A stretch of 64,000 nucleotides of DNA from assembly GCA_947498765.1 (NCBI GenBank), contig CANMLG010000045.1, positions 29,824-93,823 of the forward strand, in the 5' to 3' direction. A program made the translations under genes and the position numbers. Position 1 is the stretch's first letter, and the number at the start of each line of letters is the position of its first letter. The notes beneath the pieces are model-generated. The model was not told the DNA's origin. It saw nothing but the letters and a program-made list of their open reading frames with translations, and searched no databases. This document shows, one piece after another, positions 38,435 through 48,096 of this stretch. The DNA is from an uncultured Aquimarina sp. (GTDB lineage Bacteria; Bacteroidota; Bacteroidia; Flavobacteriales; Flavobacteriaceae).

Positions 38435-39127
38435 CTATTCTATAACGATACCCTTTAATTTTTCCTCATTTTTCTTTAGTTGTTCTTTACCTCTTTTGAT
38501 AGTCTTATCTAACTCACTAAGCTTTTCTTCCGCTTTTTTAATAGCTTCTTCTTTTTTTGAAATCTCTTCAGTTGATGGAGTGTCTTTTCCTTTTTGTTCT
38601 TTTAGTTTTTCTAGACGCTCTCTAGCTGCTTTAATTTTTTCTTTTCCTCTAGCAATATGTGTTTCTTCATCATTTAGCTCAGCTTTTTCTTTTTTTACTT
38701 TATTTCTTGCTGCTGCCGCTCGTTGTTTACCGAATTCCCTTCCTGTTAGACCACTTTCTTTAGAATATCCTTGTTTTTTCTCTATTTTTTCTTTGAGATC
38801 TTTTTCTTTCTTTTCCTTTTTCCCCTTCACGCTCTCTATTTCATCCTCATAATCACCTTTGCCATCTTCCTTAACTTTTTCGGTTTTCTTTAATGCCTTA
38901 TTTGCTTTTTTTTGAGCTTGATCTTTTTTCTCTTTTCCTTTGTCCTTAATTTTTTCGATATCTTCTCCTTTATCTTTTCCTTTTTGAAATTGTTTGTCAG
39001 CTTTTCTAGCTTCTCTCTCTAAGGCTTTTTGTTCTTTTTTAAGTTTTGCTTCTACTGATTTTCCTTGTGCATAGGTTCCTGTCGACAAGCCCATCATAAG
39101 GCCCATCAATAATATAATATGTTTCAT
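38435..39127 (-). CDS. Secreted Lys/Glu-rich coiled-coil protein
   Basis: A 230-residue protein with a signal peptide (HIILLMGLMMGLSTGTYAQ) and an extremely charged body of Lys and Glu runs. Long helices are broken near GLTGREFGKQRAAAARN (about residues 127-143). The pattern fits a coiled coil or single alpha-helix rather than an enzyme. It probably acts in the periplasm. Function is unknown. It lies between zwf and pgl, on the opposite strand, followed upstream by a small lipoprotein that also has an amphipathic Lys/Glu helix. Confidence 0.7.
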   Translation of the reverse strand: MKHIILLMGLMMGLSTGTYAQGKSVEAKLKKEQKALEREARKADKQFQKGKDKGEDIEKIKDKGKEKKDQAQKKANKALKKTEKVKEDGKGDYEDEIESVKGKKEKKEKDLKEKIEKKQGYSKESGLTGREFGKQRAAAARNKVKKEKAELNDEETHIARGKEKIKAARERLEKLKEQKGKDTPSTEEISKKEEAIKKAEEKLSELDKTIKRGKEQLKKNEEKLKGIVIE

Positions 39128-39167
39128 AATTTTTAAATTTGTATTGACTTAAGAATACCGTAGGTTT

Positions 39168-39374
39168 TTAAATATTATCCAATGCATCTAGTGCTTCATC
39201 TAATTCTTTAGATTTCGTTTTTACTTCATTCGAAATATCATCTAATGACTTTTCTACTTTTTTTAATTCAACTTTAGTTTCATTAGGTAATTCTTTTGAA
39301 GGTGTTTTCTTTTTATCGGTACAAGCAATTAATGTTATTGCTAAAATACTCAAACTGACAATGTATTTTTTCAT
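39168..39374 (-). CDS. Small lipoprotein
   Basis: About 68 residues starting at the ATG at 39372-39374, which gives a textbook lipoprotein signal (MKKYIVSLSILAITLIACTD). An in-frame start 12 codons upstream would spoil it. After the lipidated Cys there is a Lys/Pro linker and one amphipathic helix (LKKVEKSLDDISNEVKTKSK). It resembles small helical outer-membrane lipoproteins of unknown role. The coiled-coil gene begins about 40 bp downstream on the same strand, so the two may be expressed together. Confidence 0.65.
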   Translation of the reverse strand: MKKYIVSLSILAITLIACTDKKKTPSKELPNETKVELKKVEKSLDDISNEVKTKSKELDEALDALDNI

Positions 39375-39731
39375 AATAAAAGTAAAATAAATTGATTGAA
39401 AATTAACCATTATTTTTGATTTTCAGATACTTAATGTATTTTTTTTTAAATATTCTCAAACAACTTTAAATTAATTCTCCTTCATAACAGGCTTATTATA
39501 TTATACCATTAGTGTTCTAAAAAGAAAATTAGGAAAATTTAGTCCATCTATAAAATAACTCTACATTTTGGAGTAAAAAAATCGATATAACACAACAAAA
39601 CAAGTTAATAAGCACTAAAATTATATAAAAATATAATATATATCTTTTTTCTTACATTTAAAACATAAAAAACAATATATTTGGCCGAAATTTAACTTAC
39701 TGTTTTTCAGCAAAAAACAAACCCATTTATT
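39375..39731. other. Divergent intergenic region upstream of the porin-family gene
   Basis: A very AT-rich gap of about 357 bp between the small lipoprotein gene (minus) and the beta-barrel gene (plus). Apart from the plus-strand promoter box at 39676-39683 I see no open frame, repeat or hairpin of note. Confidence 0.5.
39676..39683 (+). promoter_or_regulatory. Candidate -7 promoter element of the beta-barrel gene
   Basis: TATATTTG is a perfect TAnnTTTG match, 48 bp before the ATG at 39732. The -33 region around 39655 lacks a clear TTTG. Confidence 0.5.
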
Positions 39732-40361
39732 ATGAAAAAATTTTTACTCCCATTATTGGCTTTAGCCGCATTTAATTTTGGAACTGCTCAAGAAGAATCT
39801 ATTCGTTTTGGTGCCAAAGCAGGTTTAAACATTGCCAATTTAGCAGGTGATGAAGTTAAAAACAACGAAATTAAAATTGGTTTTAATGTTGGAGTACTTG
39901 TTGAAATTCCAATTACAGAAAAATTTGCTATACAACCCGAATTTCTATTTTCTACTCAAGGTTCAAAAAGTGATGAAGGTTTCCCTAATTTTAGTGAAAC
40001 ATTAATCGAAAATTTAAACCAAGAGTTTGAATCCAATATAAATTACATCAATATTCCTATTATGACTAAATATTATTTAGCAAAAGGACTTAGTATTCAG
40101 GCTGGGCCTCAAGTAGGAATACTAATTTCAGCAAAAGACAGGGATGATAACGACATTAAAGACAACATAAGTTCCATTGATTTAGGCTTAAATTTTGGAG
40201 CCGGGTATCAATTAGCCTCTGGAATCTTTTTTGATGCGCGATACAATTTAGGGCTCACAAATGTTTTTGATTTTGAATTTAGAGCAGCTCCAGATAGTGA
40301 TCCTGGAATACCTAAAGCTAAAAACTCTGTAATTTCAATTTCATTAGGCTATAAATTCTAA
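39732..40361 (+). CDS. Porin family / outer-membrane beta-barrel protein (PorT-like)
   Basis: A 209-residue protein with a signal peptide (KKFLLPLLALAAFNFGTAQ) and alternating beta strands: RFGAKAGLNIANLAG, GFNVGVLVEIPITEKFAIQPEFLFSTQGS, YINIPIMTKYYLAKGLSIQAGPQVG. It ends in a Phe-terminated strand (ISISLGYKF) typical of BAM substrates. This is the PorT-like outer-membrane barrel family common in Bacteroidota; most copies are not the type IX PorT itself. It probably forms a small barrel of about 8 strands in the outer membrane. Function is unknown. Confidence 0.85.
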   Translation: MKKFLLPLLALAAFNFGTAQEESIRFGAKAGLNIANLAGDEVKNNEIKIGFNVGVLVEIPITEKFAIQPEFLFSTQGSKSDEGFPNFSETLIENLNQEFESNINYINIPIMTKYYLAKGLSIQAGPQVGILISAKDRDDNDIKDNISSIDLGLNFGAGYQLASGIFFDARYNLGLTNVFDFEFRAAPDSDPGIPKAKNSVISISLGYKF

Positions 40362-40458
40362 TATGAGAATTTACTATTCTTTGTAAAGAAATTCTTATTA
40401 GAAAAATTTATATTATTTTGCGGTTATAATGACACATTTCATTTAACCGCATTTTTTT

Positions 40459-41178
40459 ATGAAACTAAAAGTATACTCTGACAAAAACGAAGTAGCTAAA
40501 GCTTTTTCGGAATATTTAAAAGAACTATTAGCAACTACCAATAAACCAATACATGTAGCCCTCTCTGGTGGTAGTACCCCTAAAGCTATTTTTGACTACA
40601 TGGCAGATAACTATAAAGAAAGTATAGACTGGAGTAAATTGCACTTGTATTGGGGAGATGAACGTTGTGTACCTCCTACAGATACCGAAAGCAATTACAA
40701 AATGACAGTAGATCATTTGCTTTCAAAAATTAATTTTCCTGAAGAAAATATTCATCGTGTACTTGGCGAAAATAATCCTGAAGAAGAGGCCATACGTTAT
40801 GGAAAATTAATTGAAGAACAAATCCCTAGTGACGAAGATGGTCCTTTATTTGACTTAGTTATATTGGGAATGGGAGATGATGGACATACCGCTTCTATTT
40901 TTCCATATAATATAGAGTTATGGGATAGTGAAAATACTTGTGAAGTAGCATTACATCCAGATTCTGGTCAAAAACGTGTTACCATTACAGGGAATATTAT
41001 CAATAATGCTAAAGAAGTAGCCTTTTTAGTTACTGGAGCTTCCAAAGAAGAAAAAGTAAAAACTATTATAAATGAAGAGGATGGTTTTGAAAAATTTCCT
41101 GCCGCTTTAGTAGCCCCTTATACAGAACAATTAACTTGGTTTTTAGACGAAGCTGCTGCTAAAGGACTTGATTTATAA
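40459..41178 (+). CDS. pgl: 6-phosphogluconolactonase
   Basis: A 239-residue SOL/DevB-type lactonase that hydrolyses 6-phosphogluconolactone between the Zwf and Gnd steps. Family motifs are clear: VALSGGSTPKAIFDYM, LYWGDERCVPPTDTESNY and DLVILGMGDDGHTASIFP. With zwf and gnd it completes the oxidative branch in this window. It carries its own terminator. Confidence 0.95.
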   Translation: MKLKVYSDKNEVAKAFSEYLKELLATTNKPIHVALSGGSTPKAIFDYMADNYKESIDWSKLHLYWGDERCVPPTDTESNYKMTVDHLLSKINFPEENIHRVLGENNPEEEAIRYGKLIEEQIPSDEDGPLFDLVILGMGDDGHTASIFPYNIELWDSENTCEVALHPDSGQKRVTITGNIINNAKEVAFLVTGASKEEKVKTIINEEDGFEKFPAALVAPYTEQLTWFLDEAAAKGLDL

Positions 41179-41226
41179 TATAAAATCTTATTTAATTATA
41201 CTAACAAAAGAGATTTCCCTTTTTTC

Positions 41227-41251
41227 AAAAGCTGCTTAGGCAGCTTTTTTT
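41227..41251 (+). terminator. Terminator after pgl
   Basis: A perfect AAAAGCTGC/GCAGCTTTT stem with loop TTAG and continuing T-tract, 48 bp after the stop. Confidence 0.85.
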
Positions 41252-41293
41252 GTATCTTGAATTAAAATTAAATTGCAACACTGCAAAAAAATC

Positions 41294-41677
41294 ATGAAAG
41301 AAATTATTAATACTAAAAATGCTCCAGCACCTATAGGACCGTATAATCAAGCTGTTCTGGCAAATGACACCTTATACATTTCTGGTCAAATTGCTATTGA
41401 CCCAACTACTGGAAACTTAATTACCGATGCCATAACATTAGAAACAAAGCAAGTCCTTGAAAATTTAAAAGCTATTCTAGCTGAAGCTAATTTCACTTTT
41501 GAAAACATTGTAAAGACAAGTATTTTTTTGAGTAATATGGATTATTTTTCCACGGTTAATGAAATTTATTCCAAGTACTTTTCAAATGATTCTGCTCCTG
41601 CCAGAGAAACCATTGCTGTTAGTGGTTTACCTAAAGGTGTAAATATTGAAATTTCGGCCATTGCTGTAAGGTCTTGA
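41294..41677 (+). CDS. ridA: RidA family reactive-intermediate deaminase
   Basis: A 127-residue RidA (YjgF/YER057c/UK114) protein. The ATG at 41294 gives the standard start MKEIINTKNAPAPIGPYNQA; an upstream in-frame TTG would add seven odd residues. The conserved GQIAIDP, the substrate-binding Arg in APARETIAVSGLPKG and the C-terminal VNIEISAIAV are present. RidA hydrolyses enamine/imine intermediates from PLP enzymes such as threonine dehydratase. It acts as a cytoplasmic trimer. Confidence 0.93.
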   Translation: MKEIINTKNAPAPIGPYNQAVLANDTLYISGQIAIDPTTGNLITDAITLETKQVLENLKAILAEANFTFENIVKTSIFLSNMDYFSTVNEIYSKYFSNDSAPARETIAVSGLPKGVNIEISAIAVRS

Positions 41678-41747
41678 CTCATTTTTCGGCTATTTATCCA
41701 CTTGCAAATTCCTATAAATTATACCCCAATTTAAAAACCACTTACTT

Positions 41748-42260
41748 ATGCCTACCAAAATAACCTTATTTTTGTTCTTTTTACTTAGTCAAATCTGTTT
41801 TTCGCAAAAAATGGATAATACCACTTTAGAAGAACTATTAACCAAAGTTACCGATAGTGTTAATGGCTATCCTGGTTACTGGGAAATTATACATCGAGAT
41901 CAACAATTACTTTGTATTACTGATGAACAACATAACAGAATGCGAATTATTTCGCCAATAGTTCAAACAGATTCTTTAGATAAAGAACTTTTAATTGATG
42001 CTTTAACTGCAAACTTCCATTCGGCACTTGATGTTAAATATGCGAATTCTAAAGGTATAATTTGGTCTGTATTTATACATCCATTAAAAGAGCTAAGTGA
42101 AAATGAAGTGGTTAGTGCTGTGGAACAAGTAGTGAATGCTGCTAAAAATTTTGGTACTACTTTTTCAAGTACCGAAATGATTTTTGGAGGTACAGCATCG
42201 CCCACACAAGACAAAGAAGAAACTCCTGTAGAAGAAGCTCCTCCAACACGCAAGCTATAA
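41748..42260 (+). CDS. Uncharacterised secreted protein
   Basis: A 170-residue protein with a signal peptide (ITLFLFFLLSQICFSQ) and an alpha/beta body: YWEIIHRDQQLLCITDEQHNRMRIISPI, LIDALTANFHSALDVKYA, GIIWSVFIHPL. The strand-helix pattern is loosely reminiscent of YbjN/secretion-chaperone folds, but this is only an impression. The C-terminus is a disordered Glu/Pro/Thr-rich tail. No family is recognised. It is convergent with the M16 protease gene. Confidence 0.7.
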   Translation: MPTKITLFLFFLLSQICFSQKMDNTTLEELLTKVTDSVNGYPGYWEIIHRDQQLLCITDEQHNRMRIISPIVQTDSLDKELLIDALTANFHSALDVKYANSKGIIWSVFIHPLKELSENEVVSAVEQVVNAAKNFGTTFSSTEMIFGGTASPTQDKEETPVEEAPPTRKL

Positions 42261-42428
42261 GTTAAATAAACCACTATGTATGGACTGATAAAGTGCCATA
42301 GTTTCAACTATAACTGAAAGTCACCATCTTTTAAATATCTATTTTTGCTCTTAGCTATTAGCACTTTCAAAATATACAAAAAACCAAAAGCTAACTACCG
42401 ATAACTCTTTGTACTATTTTTAGAAACA

Positions 42429-42448
42429 ATATGCACTAAAGTGCATAT
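42429..42448. terminator. Palindromic hairpin between convergent genes
   Basis: A perfect 9-bp inverted repeat ATATGCACT/AGTGCATAT with a 2-bp centre, followed by TTTTTAAG on the plus strand. Its position between convergent genes suggests a weak bidirectional terminator, although a protein-binding site is possible. Confidence 0.45.
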
Positions 42449-42535
42449 TTTTAAGTATATCTGATACCAATAAACCAAAAAAAACTTGTTTTGTTCATTT
42501 TAACTTCAATTGAAATAGTTGTTGAATTGATTACA

Positions 42536-45490
42536 TTAAAAATTAAATAGATAATCAACCTCCAACTCTTTAATTGGACCGTATTGCTTTAACACCTCTA
42601 AATTTACATCTTTTTTATTACCAATAACCATCATATCAAAAGCTTTCCCTTTGATATACGATTCAAAAAATAAATTTAAATCTTGTAAACTTAAATTACT
42701 AACAGCTTGATATACCTCAATTCTATTATCATGATCAATTCCTAACTTTTGTAAACGCTTATAATTCCAGTAAATACCGGACTTATTGATTCTGCTAGCT
42801 GCAATAGTTTTTAATACGGATTCCTTAGCCGAATAAAATTGCGCTTCATTTAAAGGCATGTTATTTAGCAACTCCTTCATGGCACTTATAGCTTCAGGCA
42901 ATTTATTGGCTTGCGTCCCCATGTAGGCGTATAAATAATTAGGCTTTTGTTTTTCTTGCGCAGTGGCATAACTACTCATTGCCGAATACGCTAATGATTT
43001 TGACTCTCGTAATTCTTGAAAAACAATGGATGACAAACCACTTCCGAAATAAGTATTAAACAATAAGGTTGCAGCAGCTAATTTAGGATCATAAGTAATA
43101 GATTTTGATACCAATAGCAATTCTGCTTGTACCATATCATAATTTACAAAATACACATTTCCTGTATTTTCCTTTTCTTCAAATTTGGCTTTCTCTGTGG
43201 TTACCTCTTTAAAGGTTTTTAATGTATAATTCTCTGATAAAGCCTTTTTAGTTCCTTCAATATTTTTTCCATAATAGAAAAACTCAGGGGTGAATTCAAC
43301 AACATCTTTTACCAATTGAACTAATTCTGTTGTAGATGCTGCTTTTAAATCAATTATAGGAGTTACATTACGTAAACGTGAGTTTTCTCCATATTTACTG
43401 TAATTTAACATCCCATTCCACAAAATTTCAGATTTATTTTTCTTCCTATCTGCTCTACTCTTATCAACACGTTCAATCAATTTTTGATAGGCTAATGCAT
43501 CAGGCTTTAATTGTTTAATTACCGAAAAAAGCAATTGTAAACCTTCTGGTATATGCTGCTGTAAGCCAGAAACAGATATTCTAGTTTTATCCTCCTGAAC
43601 ATCAAAATTGTACTTTATTCCTAGTTTATAAAACTCTTTTTTTACCGATTCATTACTTAGCATACTTGTCCCTAAATAATCAGCATATGAAAATGCAATA
43701 GGTAACTTTTTATTGTGATCACTTCCTATAGGGTAAGTAATTGTTAATGATGCTAAATCATTCGTTTCATTTTTAATATAGGAAAATTTTGTTCCATTAC
43801 TAATAGTAGTTTCCTTAATTAACTCCTTATAATTAATTTGTTGCGGTGCTAAGGAATCAGATACCATCTTGTTAAATTTTTTAGTAAATTCAGAAACTTG
43901 ATCTCTATTTACATTTACTGGAGTAATTTTAGGGTTCTCAACCTTTACTTGATTAGGATCCTCCCCTACTTCTTTATTAATTACCACATAATTTTCTTTA
44001 TAAAATTTATTTGCAAAATCAATAACTTGTTGTTTGGTTATTTTTTTAAGCTTATCTAATTTTTGTAAACGTTCTTCCCATGGTTGATTGTATACAAAAC
44101 TATACATATAATCATAAGCTACAGCTTTTGAGCTTTCTAAACTTTGAATTTGAGATAAGGTCAAATCATTAATAATAGCATCAATTAACCAATCGTCAAA
44201 AGCTCCTTTTTTCACCAATTCTAATTGGTCTAATAACAATTGTTTTACCTCTGTTAAAGACTGTCCTTTTTTGGGCATGCCATATAAAATATGCATTCCA
44301 TAATCTTTTTTAAATGAAGTAAATGAACTAGCCGATTGTACTTTTTGCTTGCTATTTAAATTTAAATCGATTAGACCTGCACTGGAATTGGCTAATAAAT
44401 AATCTATTAAATTAACCATAATGGTTTCATCATCATTTACCCCAGCTGTTCTAAAGCCTACATAAACAGAGGCGGCATTTGGACCATACACAGAAGCCTC
44501 TATGGGGTCAGTTATTGGTAATTCTTTATCAAATTCTGGATGTTCTACCGATTTATATACATAACTTCCAAAGGCTTTTTCTACTTTTCTAATAGTTTCG
44601 TCAAAATCTAAATCTCCAACCAAAATAAGTGCCATATTGTTTGGCACATAATATTTTTCAAAATAATTATGAATCGCTTTCATGGAAGGGTTCTTTAAAT
44701 GTTCCGATGTGCCAATAGTCGTTTGAGTTCCATAAGGGTGCGTTGGGAACAATTTTTCTAACATGGCAGTATATTGTTTACGTCCATCATTATCTTGCCC
44801 CCGATTAAACTCTTCATAAACCGTTTCCAATTCGGTATGAAACAAACGTAATACTAGTTCACTAAAACGTTCCTTTTCAACGGCTAACCATTTATCTAAT
44901 TCATTAGTTGGAATTTTATTTTTATATACCGTCATTTCATTTGACGTAAAGGCATTTGTACCTTCAGCCCCAATACTACTAATCATTTTATCATATTCAT
45001 TAGCTATGGCATAATTTGCTGCTATTGTAGAAATAGAATCAATCTTTTTATAGATTACTTTTTTACGGACTGTATCATATGTGTTTTTATGTGCTTCATA
45101 CAAATGAGAAATTTCTCTTAATTGATCCTTTTCCTTTCCCCAATTGGAAGTACCTAATTTGCTGGTACCTTTAAACAACATATGCTCTAAATAATGAGCT
45201 AATCCTGTTTGGTCAGCAGGATCGTAAGTAGAACCTGCCTTTACTGCAATAAGCGTTTCTATTTTAGGTTCGTCTGTATTTTTAGATAAATAAACTTTTA
45301 ATCCATTATGCAAAGTATACAAGCGTAAGCCCGTGGGATCATTTTCAAAAGACTTATATACTTTAGTAATATCAAATGATTTTTCTGAATGATATGTAAT
45401 AGGTTCCTTTTTGGAAGTACATCCCATTAAAAAAATGGCCAATAGTAAGCCTAAAAAAGTTTTATTAAAATTTATTTTAATTTTTCGCAT
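42536..45490 (-). CDS. M16 family zinc metalloprotease lipoprotein
   Basis: A 984-residue two-lobed insulinase/pitrilysin-type protease. It has a lipobox (LLAIFLMGCTSK). The inverted zinc motif HYLEH is at residues 99-103 with the distal Glu in ELETVYEEFNRG. Two peptidase M16 halves follow; the second half (from about residue 530) lacks the zinc motif, as is usual. A cell-envelope protease facing the periplasm is inferred. It is transcribed alone. Confidence 0.92.
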   Translation of the reverse strand: MRKIKINFNKTFLGLLLAIFLMGCTSKKEPITYHSEKSFDITKVYKSFENDPTGLRLYTLHNGLKVYLSKNTDEPKIETLIAVKAGSTYDPADQTGLAHYLEHMLFKGTSKLGTSNWGKEKDQLREISHLYEAHKNTYDTVRKKVIYKKIDSISTIAANYAIANEYDKMISSIGAEGTNAFTSNEMTVYKNKIPTNELDKWLAVEKERFSELVLRLFHTELETVYEEFNRGQDNDGRKQYTAMLEKLFPTHPYGTQTTIGTSEHLKNPSMKAIHNYFEKYYVPNNMALILVGDLDFDETIRKVEKAFGSYVYKSVEHPEFDKELPITDPIEASVYGPNAASVYVGFRTAGVNDDETIMVNLIDYLLANSSAGLIDLNLNSKQKVQSASSFTSFKKDYGMHILYGMPKKGQSLTEVKQLLLDQLELVKKGAFDDWLIDAIINDLTLSQIQSLESSKAVAYDYMYSFVYNQPWEERLQKLDKLKKITKQQVIDFANKFYKENYVVINKEVGEDPNQVKVENPKITPVNVNRDQVSEFTKKFNKMVSDSLAPQQINYKELIKETTISNGTKFSYIKNETNDLASLTITYPIGSDHNKKLPIAFSYADYLGTSMLSNESVKKEFYKLGIKYNFDVQEDKTRISVSGLQQHIPEGLQLLFSVIKQLKPDALAYQKLIERVDKSRADRKKNKSEILWNGMLNYSKYGENSRLRNVTPIIDLKAASTTELVQLVKDVVEFTPEFFYYGKNIEGTKKALSENYTLKTFKEVTTEKAKFEEKENTGNVYFVNYDMVQAELLLVSKSITYDPKLAAATLLFNTYFGSGLSSIVFQELRESKSLAYSAMSSYATAQEKQKPNYLYAYMGTQANKLPEAISAMKELLNNMPLNEAQFYSAKESVLKTIAASRINKSGIYWNYKRLQKLGIDHDNRIEVYQAVSNLSLQDLNLFFESYIKGKAFDMMVIGNKKDVNLEVLKQYGPIKELEVDYLFNF

Positions 45491-45821
45491 AGTCTTTTTA
45501 CATAAAAAACGTTAAAAAATAATTATATGTATATATCAATAACTAACTACAAACAAACCAATTAAAAAAGTGTTTTTTAGTAACAAGTAAGTTTATCTCA
45601 TCAAAACAATAAAAAAACTTACTCCTAGTAATTTTAATAAAGAAGATATACCCTCATAATTTGGTCTAAACTTAGTAATATACGTAGTTATAGCCAATTA
45701 TTCTACTCCTTATTTTTGCTTCAAGAAAGTATTTAAAACAAAAATCCGTTTTCAATAAAATTTGAAAACGGATTTTTATATGTTAAACTACTGTAAACTT
45801 TAGGTTTACTGTATGTAAAAA
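45491..45821. other. Intergenic region between sucD and the M16 protease gene
   Basis: This 331-bp gap contains the sucD terminator (45741-45776). The remainder, which includes the protease promoter region, shows no open frame, repeat or clear promoter box. Confidence 0.5.
45741..45776 (-). terminator. Terminator after sucD
   Basis: A perfect 14-bp stem (AAAATCCGTTTTCA / TGAAAACGGATTTT) with an 8-nt loop, about 45 bp beyond the sucD stop on the minus strand. Confidence 0.85.
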
Positions 45822-46694
45822 TTAACCAACAACTTCAGCAACTTTTTTTCCTATTTCTGCTGGCGAATCAACCACATGAATTCCACAAGCTCTCATAATT
45901 GCCTTTTTAGCAGCTGCAGTATCTTCAGAACCACCCACAATAGCCCCTGCGTGCCCCATTGTTCTACCTGCTGGAGCAGTTTCACCTGCTATAAATCCAA
46001 CTACAGGTTTTTTACTTCCTGAGTTTTTATACCAGTTGGCAGCATCAGCTTCTAGTTGCCCTCCAATTTCACCAATCATTACTACAGCTTCAGTTTCAGG
46101 ATCATTAATTAATAGTTCAACAGCTTCTTTGGTAGTTGTACCAATAATTGGATCTCCACCAATACCGATAGCTGTTGTAATCCCTAAACCTTGCTTTACT
46201 ACCTGATCAGCTGCTTCATATGTTAATGTCCCTGATTTAGATACAATACCTACTTTTCCTTTTTTGAAAACAAAACCTGGCATAATACCAACTTTAGCTT
46301 CGCCAGGTGTGATTACACCAGGACAGTTAGGCCCTATTAATCTACAATCTTTATCTTTTATATAGTTTGCTGTTTTAACCATATCAGCAACTGGGATACC
46401 CTCAGTGATAGTAATAATTACTTTAATACCTGCATCGGCAGATTCCATAATAGCATCAGCTGCAAATGCTGGTGGAACAAAAATCAAAGACACATCAGCG
46501 TTTACTTTTTCAACCGCTTCAGCTACTGTATTAAAAACTGGTCTATCTAAATGGGTTTGTCCTCCTTTACCTGGAGTTACACCACCGACCACATTTGTTC
46601 CATACTCAATCATTTGTGAAGCGTGAAAAGTTCCTTCGCTCCCTGTGAAACCTTGTACTATTATATTTGAATCTTTATTTACTAAAACACTCAT
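45822..46694 (-). CDS. sucD: Succinate--CoA ligase, alpha subunit
   Basis: A 290-residue alpha subunit of the TCA-cycle enzyme that makes succinate and ATP/GTP from succinyl-CoA. The N-terminal CoA-binding domain has [13 protein letters not shown] and GGVTPGKGG. The phospho-His loop is GHAGAIVGG near residue 247, and [10 protein letters not shown] is conserved. The beta subunit (sucC) is not in this window, as is common in flavobacteria. The next gene upstream ends 69 bp away. Confidence 0.95.
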   Translation of the reverse strand: MSVLVNKDSNIIVQGFTGSEGTFHASQMIEYGTNVVGGVTPGKGGQTHLDRPVFNTVAEAVEKVNADVSLIFVPPAFAADAIMESADAGIKVIITITEGIPVADMVKTANYIKDKDCRLIGPNCPGVITPGEAKVGIMPGFVFKKGKVGIVSKSGTLTYEAADQVVKQGLGITTAIGIGGDPIIGTTTKEAVELLINDPETEAVVMIGEIGGQLEADAANWYKNSGSKKPVVGFIAGETAPAGRTMGHAGAIVGGSEDTAAAKKAIMRACGIHVVDSPAEIGKKVAEVVG

Positions 46695-46763
46695 TGTATA
46701 TATTTCTTTTTTATAATATGCTTTGCTAAAGTAAGTATTAATTACTAAGTAGTGAAGTTTTGT

Positions 46764-47162
46764 TTACAGAAATGTTTCCATATTTTCAAGACTCATATCT
46801 GCTTGCTGACTTATCATATATCCTTTATATAATTTATCATCTTTGAATTCCCAAATACACATAAAATGTGCTATAGCCTGTTCTTTAGATCTTTCAATTG
46901 CCTTGGCATAAAAAGTATGTCGTACAGTAACTATGCTTTTTTCCATCAATAAGTGCGTTATTTTATTCCTCGAAAATTCAAAAGCATCTTGCATGGTTTT
47001 AAACATTCTTAAAATATCATCAAAATGTTTTTTTGAAAAACCAAAACTACTATTCCAATTTAATGTCACTTCTGGGTGTAAATAGTCTTTCAAAATCTGC
47101 TCATCATGAATTAAATCTGCTTCATAAAAAGTGCGCACAATTTTTTTTGGACTCAAACTCAT
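46764..47162 (-). CDS. NTF2-like (SnoaL-type) family protein
   Basis: A 132-residue protein with a cystatin/NTF2-like alpha+beta pattern: an N-terminal helix pair (KIVRTFYEADLIHDEQILKD), YLHPEVTLNW, and long strands (VTVRHTFYAKAI, AIAHFMCIWEFKDDKLYKGY). Such folds serve as small enzymes or binding domains, so no reaction can be assigned. Its start overlaps the end of the lpxD-like gene by 4 bp (ATGA), placing it in the lipid A gene cluster. Confidence 0.75.
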   Translation of the reverse strand: MSLSPKKIVRTFYEADLIHDEQILKDYLHPEVTLNWNSSFGFSKKHFDDILRMFKTMQDAFEFSRNKITHLLMEKSIVTVRHTFYAKAIERSKEQAIAHFMCIWEFKDDKLYKGYMISQQADMSLENMETFL

Positions 47163-48094
47163 AATTTCTTTACCTTTTCTATGATATCTGGTATCTGTCT
47201 AATGGCAGCAATTTCTTTATATTTAGATCTAAAATCACCAGCAGGAATACCAAAATAATGACCTCCTGTTTTTAAAGATTTACTCACCCCTGATTTTGCA
47301 GAAATTACAGCTTTATCACCAATACTAATTCCACTAGTAATACCAACTTGACCCCAAATAGTAACCTCATCTCCAATTTCAACACAACCAGCAATTCCTA
47401 CTTGAGAAGCAATTAAACACTTACGACCAACAATAGTATCATGACCAATATGTACTTGATTATCAATTTTAGTACCTTCCTTAATAATTGTCGCATCAGA
47501 CACTCCTCTATCTATTGTACATGAAGCACCTAAATCTACATTATCTTCAATAATAATGCTTCCGCTAGAAAGTAACTTATCAAAACCTGTAGGTCTATTT
47601 TTATAATAAAAAGCATCGGCTCCTAATACGGTATTGGCATGAATTGTTACATTTTCTCCTAAATGACAATTATCATAAATAGAAACATTACCATGAATTA
47701 CTGAATTTGCTCCAATAGTTACATGGTTTCCAATAAACACCCCTGGTTGAATAACTACATTTTCTCCAATTTTAGCCGTTGGCGAAATTTGATGTGGAGC
47801 ACTTTCAAAAGGTTTAAAAAATTTAGTTAACTTATTAAAATCATCAAAAGGGTCCTTGGAAATTAATAAACCTTTCCCTTGTGGACAAGCTACTTTTTTA
47901 TTAATTAACACCGTAGTTGCTGCACTTTCTAAAGCTTTATCATAATATTTTGGATGGTCAACAAAAACAATATCACCGGCAACTACTCTATGAATTTCAT
48001 TACAACCTGTTACTAAAAAATCTGCCTCACCAACAAATTCAATTTGTAAAATATCGGCAATTTGTTTTAATGTATAGGGTTGGGGGAATTTCAT
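47159..48094 (-). CDS. Second LpxD-like acyltransferase (left-handed beta-helix)
   Basis: A 311-residue protein with an N-terminal LpxD-type domain (YTLKQIADILQIEFVGEADF) and many hexapeptide repeats. The catalytic-type His is present in NQVHIGHDTIVG, and the LpxD-like GIPAGDFRSKYKEIAAIRQIP tail is conserved. It is shorter than and clearly different from the canonical LpxD encoded at 51050-52069. A second N-acyltransferase of lipid A synthesis, or an acyltransferase for a related sugar, is inferred. It lies in the same strand cluster as efp and lpxA. Confidence 0.82.
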   Translation of the reverse strand: MKFPQPYTLKQIADILQIEFVGEADFLVTGCNEIHRVVAGDIVFVDHPKYYDKALESAATTVLINKKVACPQGKGLLISKDPFDDFNKLTKFFKPFESAPHQISPTAKIGENVVIQPGVFIGNHVTIGANSVIHGNVSIYDNCHLGENVTIHANTVLGADAFYYKNRPTGFDKLLSSGSIIIEDNVDLGASCTIDRGVSDATIIKEGTKIDNQVHIGHDTIVGRKCLIASQVGIAGCVEIGDEVTIWGQVGITSGISIGDKAVISAKSGVSKSLKTGGHYFGIPAGDFRSKYKEIAAIRQIPDIIEKVKKL

Positions 48095-48096
48095 TT

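Noticed and set aside
38496..38852. Plus-strand frame rich in Phe and Ser opposite the Lys/Glu coiled-coil gene
   Set aside because: It is the antisense reading of Lys/Glu codons and gives an implausible Ser/Phe-rich protein; the minus-strand frame has a proper signal peptide.
42379..42412. A further degenerate heptad array near the M16 protease gene
   Set aside because: The 7-bp phase can be read for only about four units and no partner arm is visible, so it is too weak to count as an element.
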